Source: Chinchilla lanigera (lineage: Eukaryota; Chordata; Mammalia; Rodentia; Chinchillidae). From it: a stretch of DNA of 64,000 bases. The DNA is taken from the NCBI RefSeq assembly GCF_000276665.1, contig NW_004955483.1:9231553-9295552 (forward strand), written 5' to 3'. This document shows, piece after piece, positions 54,401-64,000 of this stretch; positions within the stretch are counted from its first letter, which is position 1, and the number at the start of each line of letters is the position of its first letter. Under the pieces are notes generated by a model that worked only from the letters and a program-made list of their open reading frames with translations, ran no database searches and had not been told where the DNA came from. The position numbers and the translations under genes were made by a program.

Positions 54401-55794
54401 CTTAAAGCCTTGATTTGTTCAAGGACAAATTTTGAGTTAACTGAGTCATAGGGAGAAGTGGCACTTGAGTTATTTGGGATCTAGTATTGCCAGTGGCAAA
54501 GAAAATGTTTGAGTTTAGGTACGTGGCATTTCATGTTTATAGACTGCGGGTAGAAGGATTCATTGGTATAAGCAGCTAGGAAAATAGGCATTATCTAGTA
54601 AAGAAAAATATGCATAAAGTGTAAATCAACAATTTTCCTGGTAGATTTTCCCTAGAAAAACTTCTGTGCATGTATACCAGAAGGTATGAAGGCTATTGAT
54701 CAGTTTTTCTTGTATAAGCCCAGAGTGCCCGAATATTTGTCAGAGTGTCCAAATATTTGTCAAAGTGGAATAAACAAATTACAATACAAACAAATAATAG
54801 AACACTACACAGTGATAATTAATTAATCACCCCAAATTAGACTTAGATACATAAATGTCAACAACCTGATTTCAAGCCCCCTCAACAAGATAGTTTGCAT
54901 GAGAATTCATGCAATGTGAATTATTCTCTTTTAAAAAATTGTAAACATACATAACTAAACAATTAAAGCAGAATTTCATCCTGAGATTATTCAGTAGAGG
55001 ATAGAAGCCTAGAAAGACATCAGTTAAAACTCTGATTCCCTCTGTTCTGAGAGTATATGTAGAAAGAAGGCTATTGGCTATTCCTGCCATTTCAATAGTT
55101 ATGTGAAATTTCTAAGTACCCCGCATAGTAAGTCTTTAAAATATCACATCCATACTACTGGCAGGCTGAAACCCAACAGAACGATAGCTGGGTTTAAAAA
55201 AATCATGCATGCAGAACATTTTTATTTTAAAAAATTCACATTCCCAAAATAGAATTTTTTGGAGAGAAGCTTTTCTTGAATGATGGTAGATTGAAGGGCT
55301 GTAACTAAAAATAGAGCTGCAAGTTTTAATAAATGAAAATTAGTCAGAATCCTAATCAGTACTTCCTGTGTTCAATACTAATTTTATCACTTCATTGCTC
55401 TAGTTAATGCAGAGCATACTTATTCTCACATCTCTTGTGCTCTTTGCTTATTGAGTTATCATTGTGAGACCATGACCCTCACCACTGCCACCACCACCAT
55501 CATCATCACTGCTGTTGTCACCGGAGCACAAGCTTTTATAAGCCCTGAGATAAGTTCTTTAGAAATAGCCCATTTAATGCAAGCATGTCCCCCCCTACCC
55601 CACTCAGTGTCCCTTTCCTTGGTTTAATTTTTCTTTGTTGCAGTTGCACGTACTTGTTGATGTCTCCTCTTGCATTAATTTGAGAGAAGTAGACAGCCTA
55701 TGGAAGTGGAAGTTGTGAATACTTCTCTCCTGGACGTCCAGTGTTTGGAACTGGGCCAGGCATATTTAGAAGCCTAGTAGTTCCGGACTAAGAG
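54401..55794. other. Unassigned AT-rich sequence with short repeats
   Basis: A 20-bp unit is tandemly duplicated at 54721-54760 (cagagtg[c/t]cc[g/a]aatatttgt). A (CAC/CAT)n tract lies at 55480-55510. Otherwise nothing is recognised. Confidence 0.35.
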
Positions 55795-55965
55795 AAGGGG
55801 TGACTCAGGTATTCCAGTTACTCCTTGAGGTAGATATTGCTATATTTCAGAAACGGAGGCTGAATGTAGACAGCTTGTCCATATTCACCTAGCTCCTGAT
55901 TGGCGGGGGCCAGAACTCAAAGCCAGTTCGCCTGACTCCAAAGCAGCTTGTCTTCACTGCTCCGT
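55795..55965 (-). repeat. MIR SINE fragment, antisense
   Basis: 'ccttgaggtagatattgctatatttcagaaacggaggctgaa...gccagaactcaaagccagttcgcctgactccaaagc' is the complement of MIR. Confidence 0.75.
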
Positions 55966-56039
55966 TTTGTTGCCTATCATCTGCTGCCGATTCTGGTGTG
56001 ACTTTTGGGGGGCTGTGGGGGAATAGAGCATCTTTCCTC

Positions 56040-56560
56040 CTTTTTGGACTATCAGATCATCATTTGTGTGATTCCATGAATGCACCTTTCTGACAAACAG
56101 TTATGGCCCCTTTGAGGACTAGTTCTGCTTTGCGTATGCAGAGTTAGGCGCATTTCAGCTTCAGCTAATCTCGGGCTTTTGCAGCTCATGCTCATGCCCC
56201 GTTTAGTGCTATTGTCTAGGCTTGGAGGCTGCAGCTGCTCTGTGAGAGCAGCAGACGCGGCATCCAGTAGGAAGGATTCACAGATAACCCACTGAGCTGC
56301 CTTATCTCCTAAATGCATGTGGCATCCTGCCGTTTCTAATGGCATCTAATGACCTTGGGCTGTGAACAGGTGCTGCCATGTAACCTGCGCTCATTTGTCA
56401 CTTTCTACACTGCTCGATAGGCTGAAATAACCCAGAAGGCAAGAGCAAAATGCCTCTCCTGGATGCCTGGAAAGCATTTGTAAATGTATAAAGCTTTATT
56501 CTTGTAATTCTCTTTTGTTTGTTTGGGGATGCAGGAGCCAGAAATGAAAGTTAAAAATAA
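56040..56560. promoter_or_regulatory. Candidate conserved non-coding element
   Basis: About 500 bp of repeat-free, mixed-composition sequence with retained CpGs (gcgtatgcagagttaggcgc region, 56135-56152) and homeodomain-like cores. No exon border is convincing. The 97-codon minus-strand frame is unsupported. Confidence 0.3.
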
Positions 56561-57279
56561 AACAACTAATGTTAGCAGCTGAGGTCATCACCCTTTTTAA
56601 TACAACCCTGATTCTGGATGGGGCCCTGGAGGGTTCTTGTGCAGTCACCAGGGGAGCCCTGCAGAAGGGGATGTGGGGCCGGGTGGTGGCCTGGGCCAAG
56701 TCCTAGGGTTGGGGGGTCCCGACCCCTTCATGGGGCTTCTTCCGCTCACACTGCTCACCGCTGCAGAGCCGCTGTCCCTTGGAGGAGAGAAGCCTTTTCT
56801 TGGCCTCATGCTGGTCACTTGATTATCAGCAGCTTCTTTATCTGAGCCATCTCTTTTGGATCTAGGCTGGCTGCTGACTGAGCTCAAAGGATCTCCGTTA
56901 TGGGCATACTATCCAAATTTCTCTGGATCTATGTTTAACACGGTACCCACAGCCTCTGAAAGATTTCTACTGTTTAAAATCACACTAATACCTGCATATA
57001 TATGTCATCAACCCAGTTTCCTGTTTAATTCCTCAGTAAAGAGGAAGAAAGCCACACCTTCCCACTGCAGGCCCTTTGGGTGTCTTGATCGCTTTTCTCT
57101 TCCGTTCCCTCAACTCTGCTTCGATTGACTCACCAATCGAGGGGTCTTCTGTGCACCTGAAACCAACACCCAAGAGGGGCTGGATATCTGCAGGGAGTTT
57201 CCAACACCTCTGCCCTATACCAAAGGAATAATCAAGGACACAATAGTCACAAGAATGAGGCCGAAAAAACATACTATTT
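56561..57279. other. Unassigned sequence, GC-richer at 56600-56780
   Basis: Contains 'ggggccgggtggtggcctgggcc' and overlapping frames of 61-90 codons on both strands. No domain, exon border or repeat family is recognised. Confidence 0.3.
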
Positions 57280-57500
57280 ATTGAGCTCTTGATGATGGTC
57301 CAGATGCTACGTTAAGCCCTTTATGCACATCGCAATTCCACTTGCAACCATGACCTTATAACATAGTTGCTGTTGGTAGCCCCATTTGGCAGATGAGAAA
57401 GTTGAGGCACCACAAAGATAAGCAATTTGCCCTACAATGCAGAGGTTTGAGTAACAGAACTGTGATTTGAGCCTCATCAGACTGACTCCAGAGTCTGTTC
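57280..57500 (-). repeat. MIR SINE, antisense, nearly complete
   Basis: 'attgagctcttgatgatggtccagatgctacgttaagccctttatgcac', then 'cccatttggcagatgagaaagttgaggca' and 'tttgagcctcatcagactgactccagagtc', follow the MIR complement end to end. Confidence 0.85.
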
Positions 57501-58214
57501 TATCCATTTCAAGCGGTATATATTCACTTAGGAAAAAAAATGAAGGACAATCATAAACCTTTTTTGTGTCTCTAGGCACACACTTCTTTTTTTGAGAGAT
57601 TACAAAAGAGCATTTATTTTGACAGGCACTGATAAGCAGTCTGTGATGTATTGCAGGGGAACACAAGAACTACAACAAGGGTAACCTATGATACCCATGA
57701 GGTTATCAGGACATGTATGTTGGAAACCAGTGTTCTGTTTGGTAGAACTTAGGATGTCTCTTTAGGAGAGATGTTTCTTTTGAAAACCAAGTACTGTGTT
57801 TTAAAATTGATATTCTAAACATAAAAGCTAATACAGATTCTGAAAAAAATTTTCATACAATTGAAGTTCAATGAATCTTCCATCAACTGACATCAGTATT
57901 ACTCTATTTCATCTATATCAGTACTGAATTAATAAGTAATCTTGGAAATGTTTCCTGTGTATGTTACTTAAATAGGATTTGTGTTTTGACTATTTTCTTC
58001 TTTTTTATTTTAAAGACACTAATAAAAAACAATAAAAATGATACAGAAATTCAAAACAAGATGATAGGAAATTAACAATGGTTATTATATTGCATATTAT
58101 TATCTTCAAAGTAGTTGACAAAGTAATCTGAGCATTACTAGATACAGGCATGTAAGATTGATCAAACAAGATAAACACTAACTGTTCCTTTCAGTGAACT
58201 AATAGAAATTAGTA
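57501..58214. other. Unassigned AT-rich sequence
   Basis: No repeat body is recognised, though the base composition suggests old L1-like material. Confidence 0.3.
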
Positions 58215-58445
58215 GTACAATTATCTTATAATTATCTATATATAAGTATTTCTTTTCTCCTTTCCCCATCCCAGCTATTCTTTCCTTTTTGAGCAGTTTT
58301 TTTCCTTTCCACAATATCTATTGTACTTTTGGATCTTATTTACTCTTTCAGTTTCTTACATTAGGGAGACAAAGTGATGTTTATACATGCAAGTCTGATT
58401 TACTTCACTTATGAGTGCATCCATTCACATATAAAAGCTTTGAGT

Positions 58446-58853
58446 TTATCTTTCTTTATAGCTTGAGTGATACTCCATTGTATAAAAACACCACATCTTT
58501 TTTATCCATTCCTCAGTGGATGGGCATTTGAGTTGTTTCCAAGATTTAGCTATGGCAAATTGTGCTGCTATAAACATGGGTGCACATATATCACTGTGAT
58601 ATAATATTTTTAATTCTTCTGGGAAGATATCCAGAAGAGGAATAGCTAGGTTGAATGGGACCTCTAATCCTAGTTTTTTAAAGAATCTCCACACTGATTT
58701 CCACAGTGGTTGTACCAGTCGACACTCCCACCAACAGTAGAGAATGGTCCCTTTTTCCCCACAGCCACACCAACATTTTTTATTGGTTGATTTTTTGATG
58801 ATAGCCATGCTTTCTGGGGTAAGATGGAATCTCAGTGTTGTTTTAATTTGCAC
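58446..58853 (-). pseudogene. LINE-1 ORF2p C-terminal remnant (135 codons)
   Basis: The translation contains the L1 ORF2 C-terminal landmarks 'TTLRFHLTPESMAIIKKS', 'CWCGCGEKGTILYCWWEC', 'LVQPLWKSVWRFFKKL', 'IPLLDIFPEE' and 'KKMWCFYTMEYHSSYKER' in the usual order. This includes the cysteine-rich segment thought to bind nucleic acid. The reverse transcriptase and endonuclease domains are absent, so it cannot mobilise itself. Confidence 0.92.
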
Positions 58854-58989
58854 TTCTCAAATGACCAATGATGTTGAACATTTTTTCATATACTTGTTTG
58901 CCATTTGTATTTTTTTCATCTGAGAAGTGTGTATTCATCTCAGGTGCCCATTTTTGGATTGGGTCTTTGAATTTTGGGGATCTGATTTT

Positions 58990-59181
58990 TTAAAATTCTT
59001 TATACGTTCTAGACAGAAGTCCTTTGTCTGAGGGACAGTCAGCTAAAATTTTTTCCCAATTTGTGGGTTGTCTTTTCACTCTGTTGGTGATTTCTTTGGG
59101 TGTGCAAGTGCTTTTTAATAAGATGAGATCCCTGTTGTTGATTCTTTGAAGTATTTCCCATGCAGTTTGGTTTTTGTTCAT
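58990..59181 (-). pseudogene. LINE-1 ORF2p internal remnant (63 codons)
   Basis: 'WEILQRINNRDLILLKS', 'KEITNRVKRQPTNWEKI' and 'CPSDKGLLSRTYKEF' match the ORF2 stretch just upstream of the C-terminal remnant. It is in a different frame from 58446-58853, so a frameshift or deletion separates them. Confidence 0.88.
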
Positions 59182-59310
59182 GAAGTCTCTGCCTACCCCT
59201 ATGTCTTCCAGATTTCTACCTACTTTCTCTTCGTGTACATTTAGTGTTTCTGTTTTAGTATTTAGATCTTAGGTCCATTTTGACTTTATTTTAGTGCATG
59301 GGGCACACAT

Positions 59311-60443
59311 TTTTAAACTGGGGTCATTCTGATTGTCCTGGTAGGGAGCGGCCTGTGTCCCTGGTCTGTATATTGTGTGTGTGCGGTGCTGTCTTTGAGT
59401 CCACACAGCATGATCTTACAGCCCATAAATTTTTGTCTCTCCTGTAGGTATTTATATTTGTAACTTTCCAGAAGGAAAGACCTTCTATTTGTGATATACA
59501 TAAGTTATACAAGTAATGTATTTATCCAACATTTAAGTCTCCAGATGTTTTGGTACTGTCAATAATGCTGTGTAGGGCTTTCTCACATTTGTATCTGTTT
59601 TTGAACATCTCTGGTTGTTTCCTGTGGATTCATTTCTAGAATGTGATCTATCAGCTCAAATAATAAGGGCCCTTATAAAGTTTTTGATACATGTTATTAA
59701 ATTACTCTAATTGAGCATTTACCAACTATGGAAAAAGGATATTCGTATGTCTGCACACTGGACAACATGAAGTACTGCAATTACAGAATGAAAACAAACA
59801 AAAATCTTGCCAATTTGGTAAGTTAAAATTACCATATATTTTGTCTTAATTTGCCTTGGTTGGTATGGTTCTCGGTGCGGTTAGATATGTTCCTTGTGTT
59901 TCCTCTGTTTTTTATATTTCTGTTTTAAGTTGATTATTCCGTTTCCTGCTTATCTTGCATTAGGGACTCTATTTTCTTATGACTACGTGGATTTATTTTG
60001 TGTTAAGGATATTAGTTCTGAAGTTTTCCCACTTTGATACTTTCCTTTGGCTATTATTCACTGTGATTTTGATGTATAAATATTCAAACTGTTTGTGTAG
60101 TCCAACACATTAACTTTTCTTAAATTTTATATCCAGAAAAGATATAAAATATTTGTATATAAAAAATTTCTTCCTACTAAATTAGTAATACTGTCAATTG
60201 CATAATTTAATTTATACTTCATAGAAACTGACCATTTCTGTTCCCTAGGATCAGATAAATACTCCCCTGTAATTTCTTTTAGCTCTTTTATTATCTCTTT
60301 GTTTATACTTGGAGTTTATTGTGAGGTATGATCTCAGACATGAGAATCCAACACACTTTTGACAAAAGTTTAATTGGTTGTTCTCACATTATTTAATACC
60401 CTTTTTCCCCATTTGATACAATATACCACTTTCATTAAGGTCT
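59311..60443. other. AT-rich sequence, probably old L1-derived
   Basis: 59560-59700 ('tttttgaacatctctggttgtttcctgtggattcatttctagaatgtgat...') resembles the complement of L1M ORF2/3' UTR. The remainder is AT-rich with no clear family. Confidence 0.4.
60164..60236. repeat. 73-bp direct repeat, copy 1
   Basis: Matches 61740-61812 without gaps at 70 of 73 positions. Starts 'aaatttcttcctactaaat' and ends 'aaactgaccatt'. Confidence 0.9.
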
Positions 60444-60635
60444 AAATATTTTTAAAGTTGGGTGGTGGCACACACTTGCAATTCCAGAACTTGGAAGACT
60501 GAGGCAGGAGGATCACTGTGAGTTTGAGGCCAGTTTGGGCTATGTAGTGAGTTCAAGACCAGTCTGGACTATACAGGAAAACCTTGTTTCAAAAATAACC
60601 AAACTAAATAAGTAAATAAATAAATATTTTTAAAG
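60444..60635 (+). mobile_element. B1 SINE, full-length, with 14-bp target-site duplication
   Basis: The body (60458-60597) carries the internal B1 duplication 'gagtttgaggccagtttgggctatgtagtgagttcaagaccagtctggactata' and an AAATA-rich tail. AAATATTTTTAAAG is duplicated at 60444-60457 and 60622-60635. Confidence 0.95.
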
Positions 60636-61407
60636 ACTTGGGTATATTTCTGACCTTTATATTCTGTTTGCTTGATTTGTATATTTTTCACTTTCATTTT
60701 GATTCTATGATTTTAATAATTTTAAGCACAGCACTGAAATTCTCCTGTGTAACTTCTTTTTCCAAAATTTCTTAGCCTTTTCTAGCCTATTCATTTATTC
60801 TTCCATGTGTACACAATGGAAGACTAATTTGCTCAGATTTTAAACATCTCTTTTAAATAAACTGTAATTGTAATTGATTACATGTTAATGTGAAGAGAAT
60901 TGAAGCTTTTATTTACACTCTTATAACTTTTGATCCAGGCACACAGTTTTATTCTTTCATTATCCTTTAGTAATGTGTAGTCTAAAAATTTTATAGGACT
61001 TGAGCAATTCTTATAAAGATTTCCTTAGAGATTTTACAATGTTGGTTATAATTGTGAGCTTAACCTTTATTTCCTTTATATTTTCAGCTGATTATTGCTG
61101 GGTTTTAGGGAAATTATTAATATGTGTATATTTATGTGTGTATATGCATGCATACATATCTTCTAATAACTAGTCATTTTATTCATCTCATTAAAGTCTA
61201 GAGCCTTTAAGCTAATTCCCTTAGGTGCTTCTAGTAGGCAATAGTAGAATTTCCAATAATGATAGTATTTTCTCCTACATTTCAATAGTTTTTTATTTTC
61301 ATTTCATTTTTAATTTTCATTTCAACATCCCAATATGATGTCAAATGATAATAGTAGAGCAGGCATACTTGACTTTATTCCTGAATTTATGTATGTACTT
61401 ATTTATT
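60636..61407. other. AT-rich sequence, probably old L1-derived
   Basis: No frame or specific family is recognised. Composition and flanking matches suggest antisense L1/HAL1-like material. Confidence 0.35.
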
Positions 61408-61485
61408 TTGCTGTGCCAGAGACCAAACTCACAGGCTCCTGCACACTAGGTAAATGCTGTACCACTGAGCTACTGCCCCAGCCCT
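61408..61485 (-). mobile_element. ID-type SINE, antisense (older copy)
   Basis: 'ctgtgccagagaccaaactcacaggctcctgcacactaggtaaatgctgtaccactgagctactgccccagcc' is the complement of an ID element. Confidence 0.85.
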
Positions 61486-61497
61486 GACAATTTAAGT

Positions 61498-61580
61498 CTT
61501 TTCTTTGGTACCAGGAGTCAAACTCAGGACCTTGCACTTGCCAGGCAGGTGCTTATGCCATTGAGCTGTATCCCCGACCC
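61498..61580 (-). mobile_element. ID-type SINE, antisense ('ggtacc' subfamily)
   Basis: 'tttggtaccaggagtcaaactcaggaccttgcacttgccaggcaggtgcttatgccattgagctgtatccccgacc'. It lies 12 bases from another ID of a different subfamily in the same orientation. Confidence 0.9.
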
Positions 61581-61585
61581 TGAGT

Positions 61586-63596
61586 TTATTTCTTTATTCT
61601 TGTTTTTAACTTTTAATAAAATACTGGTTTATGGTAAATATCTCCTGTTATGGGAAATAAGCAGTATTATAGCCTGATGTTTCAATATCTATTCCCATAG
61701 AATCTTTCAGAAAATGTCTTTGCAGCATCTTTAATAATCAAATTTCTTCCTACTAAATCAGTAATACTGTCAATTGCATAATTTAATTTATGCATCATAG
61801 AAACTGACCATTCCTGGAAGATTTGAAATTATTGGGTCTGTAATTTATTGGACTGCAGTCCTTTTTTTGGTTGATTCATTATAAAAGCCCACTCTCTGAA
61901 ATGTTTTTCTGTAGTCATATTTTAAATCAAGATTTTTACTTTTTAAAGTAATATTAAAACATTTGTATTTTCCTAGAAATACTGTGATTTCTATATTTTG
62001 AATATTTATTAGCAGAGAGTCAAATATTGCATATCCTTAAAACTGAAAATTTCTTTAACATTTGTGGTTTTATCCTACTTCTCAGATTTAATTTAGTTTA
62101 TTTGTTCTTCAGAACATTAGATTACTTAGTAATAAATCTATTTTAATTTTGTGTCTATTTAAAGACCATCTTTTGAAATATTTTTATTTAAACTCTTGTG
62201 TTTCTATCATTATTTTTGTGCTTTCCTTTCCTTTTGCTTTCTTTAACTTTCTTGGCTTTTTTCTAATTTCTTGAGTTGATCTTGTTTTAAATTTTGCTAA
62301 TAAGGAAAATATATAAGGTATCTGCCTGACTGTAAATTACCTACACTTTGATACATAAAGTAACGCAGAAGGTGCTCGTTATCATTACTGTCTCTGTCTG
62401 TGATTGCATACTTTATTATGCCTTGGACCTTGCAGATACTTAACTATTTTTAAAATATACAAATTAACTTGAATTGTTTATGCTTCTGCTTGTTACTGAG
62501 TTTTATTGTAGTGTGGTCACAGGGGTATTGAGATGTTGTGAAATTTTCTTTATACCCCAATACATGATTACTTTTGTTAATGTTCTGTGAGCCCCTGTAT
62601 AGAAGATGCATGCTGTAATTAACAGGTTTCTCTAGTCATCAAATTAGCTGTATTTGTTATTTTATCTTACTTTTCTAGGTCCTTATTAAATTTTCATCTG
62701 ATTACTTTCCCAAGGATTAAAAGCATGAGAGTGTATTTTAATAACACAGTTTCATGTGTCTGAATCTCTGCTTATTTTCCTTTATATATTTCCGTGCTGT
62801 GCTATCTCAGTACATAAAATGTTAACTTTTTTTTGGAATGTACCTTTTGTTATTAAAAACCTCACTCTTAGTTCCTACCTTAGATATTTAATACTGATTT
62901 TATGTTAATACTCTGTCACTCTTAAAAGTGCGGTTTCCTCGTAATTCTTTGCTTTGGTCCTTTTTCTTTTAACTTTTATGGGTTCCTTACACATAGCAGA
63001 AGGCCGTTCTTAATTTATGGCTCCATTTGAGATTCTTTTACTTCTTTCAAGAGAGTTAATACCTATCTTGAATGTTGATGTACTGGTTCTAATTTTTGCC
63101 ATCCTTTTATTGCTTTTGCTTTTCTAGTTCCTTGATAGTTCTACTTTCTTTCACTTTATGTGATGTAATTTATTCTCCAGTAATGTTCATATAGTACATT
63201 ATGTTTATCTTCTTATTGTCTCCAGTTTATCAAACATGACCTTATTTCAGTATGAGCAATCTCAACAAGCTTTTGACCATACCTCCCCTGTTTAAGGAGA
63301 GATTGACACATTTTTATCCTCATTTGGAATTCTTCTTGTTTCTTAAAACATAAATATAGGCATAGAGATATTTGGATTCCATTAATTATCCTTTTAAAAT
63401 ATTATGTAACTTTTCTTACAAGAATTATCGAGATAACCTGAACTCCTTTTTTTTATAAATATATTCAATTATTTCCAATTTGCATGGTTTGGTTGCATAT
63501 ATGGTAAATATTTTAAACCACAGCTTCTCCTTTTTCTTTTTTAAAATTAAATTTTGGTGTATTAGAAAACTTTCTCAAATAATAGTTTTATGAAGT
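61586..63596 (-). mobile_element. AT-rich region, probably antisense LINE-1/HAL1-like
   Basis: Segments such as 62500-62640 ('ttattgtagtgtggtcacaggggtattgagatgttgtgaaattttc...gttaatgttctgtgagcccctgtatagaagatgcatgctgtaatta') follow the complement of L1/HAL1 ORF2 (gtggtctgagaa / atgttccatgtgc / agaatgtatattctg). All frames are broken. Boundaries are uncertain. Confidence 0.5.
61740..61812. repeat. 73-bp direct repeat, copy 2
   Basis: Partner of 60164-60236, offset 1576 bp, with three substitutions. Confidence 0.9.
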
Positions 63597-63995
63597 TGTC
63601 TTGGTTACTTTTCTCTCATTGCTGAGACAAAATACCCAATGCCCAAAATGAAGGAAGGAAAGGTTTATCTAGCTTACAGTTTGTGGAGGTTTCAGTCCAT
63701 ACTTGGCTGGCTCCCAGACAGAAGACAGCAAAGCAACAAGAACAAAGGGGGGAATGGCAGCCGAACATCAAACAGCCAGAGCAAACCGGGGAATGGCGGC
63801 AAGCAGCTTCTTTCCCTGCCTTACATTGTAAACAGGCTACCCCCACCTAAGGGGCGTGTAGCTCTCACATAATCTCCGCCCTCCTCTTGCCCAGGCTCAG
63901 GATGTATACAACGTAAGCACCTTGGTTTCCTGCTGAGTCACTTAGCCAAACCTCTAGACTCCCCAAGTTGACACAATGTATCAACCATAACAGAA
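63597..63995 (+). repeat. Rodent interspersed repeat (family uncertain)
   Basis: Starts 'ttgtcttggttacttttctctcattgctgagacaaaatacccaatgcccaaaatgaaggaaggaaaggtttatctagcttaca' and ends 'ccaagttgacacaatgtatcaaccataacag'. This is the same framework as a very common mouse repeat ('tattgctgtgatgaaacaccatgacc...gtgtcaagttgacataaaactagcc'). The two 76-77-codon frames inside it are not genes. Confidence 0.7.
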
Positions 63996-64000
63996 GTACA

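Larger units (their letters stand above)
58215..59310 (-). mobile_element. LINE-1, 5'-truncated, ORF2 3' part plus 3' UTR
   Basis: Contiguous antisense L1: 3' UTR (58215-58445), then ORF2 C-terminal coding sequence. Familiar antisense phrases such as 'ccattcctcagtggatgggcatttgagttgtttcc', 'cactcccaccaacagtag' and 'ttctagacagaagtcctttgtctgagg' are present. It breaks off near 59310 into unrelated sequence. Confidence 0.9.

Noticed and set aside
63616..63872. Frames of 76 and 77 codons at the window end
   Set aside because: Lie wholly inside a rodent interspersed repeat.
1..64000. CRISPR arrays, operons, prophage or other prokaryotic systems
   Set aside because: SINEs, L1, L2/MIR, microsatellites and general CpG depletion show mammalian nuclear DNA. 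No regularly spaced repeats with unique spacers exist; the apparent arrays are microsatellites.

Overview
This window looks like non-coding mammalian DNA, very probably from a rodent. The evidence is its interspersed repeats. There are B1-type SINEs carrying the rodent internal duplication (for example 19345-19489 and 21786-21931). There are many tRNA-derived ID elements in both orientations. There are composite B1-dID elements, in which a 7SL-like B1 is joined to an ID-like tail (11430-11616, 21299-21470, 28497-28680 and antisense copies). B1-dID composites and an ID subfamily ending in a 'ccggtacc' motif argue against mouse or rat and suggest a squirrel-related or other non-murid rodent. The species cannot be fixed from this text.

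No protein-coding gene of the host can be supported. The longest open frames (up to 154 codons) overlap repeats, lack recognisable domains and have the length expected by chance. The only recognisable protein sequence is decayed LINE-1 ORF2 on the minus strand (58446-59181). Two stretches have exon-like signals: 27284-27402 (119 bp, with good acceptor, branch site and donor) and a CpG-enriched patch at 42216-42487 ending in a strong donor. Either could be a non-coding or 5' exon of a long gene or lncRNA, so the window is best read as a gene desert or a very large intron.

Layout. 1-4 kb: MIR, a Tigger-like element, an L1 3' end and simple repeats. 4.0-4.66 kb: a homeodomain/POU-site-rich block that looks like a developmental enhancer. 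5-26 kb: sparse SINEs, L2/MIR, DNA-transposon relics (Tigger, MER2, hAT), microsatellites, and a local duplication (19.2 and 21.7 kb). 26-31 kb: the candidate exon, a young ID copy with perfect target-site duplication, and a MER5-like relic. 31-41 kb: an LTR-like relic, several L1 fragments and two MER2 relics. 41-49 kb: the CpG patch and three candidate regulatory blocks (45.2, 46.05 and 48.3 kb), the last with a 20-bp perfect palindrome abutting an octamer site. 49-57 kb: ancient repeats, a TTTC tract and more unassigned unique sequence. 57-64 kb: strongly AT-rich, dominated by antisense L1-like sequence with nested B1 and ID copies, ending in a rodent interspersed repeat.

Repeat names come from memory of consensus sequences, without any search. 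Family level (SINE, L1, L2/MIR, Tigger/MER2) is more secure than subfamily. The regulatory-block calls rest on motif content and the look of the sequence; conservation was not measured.
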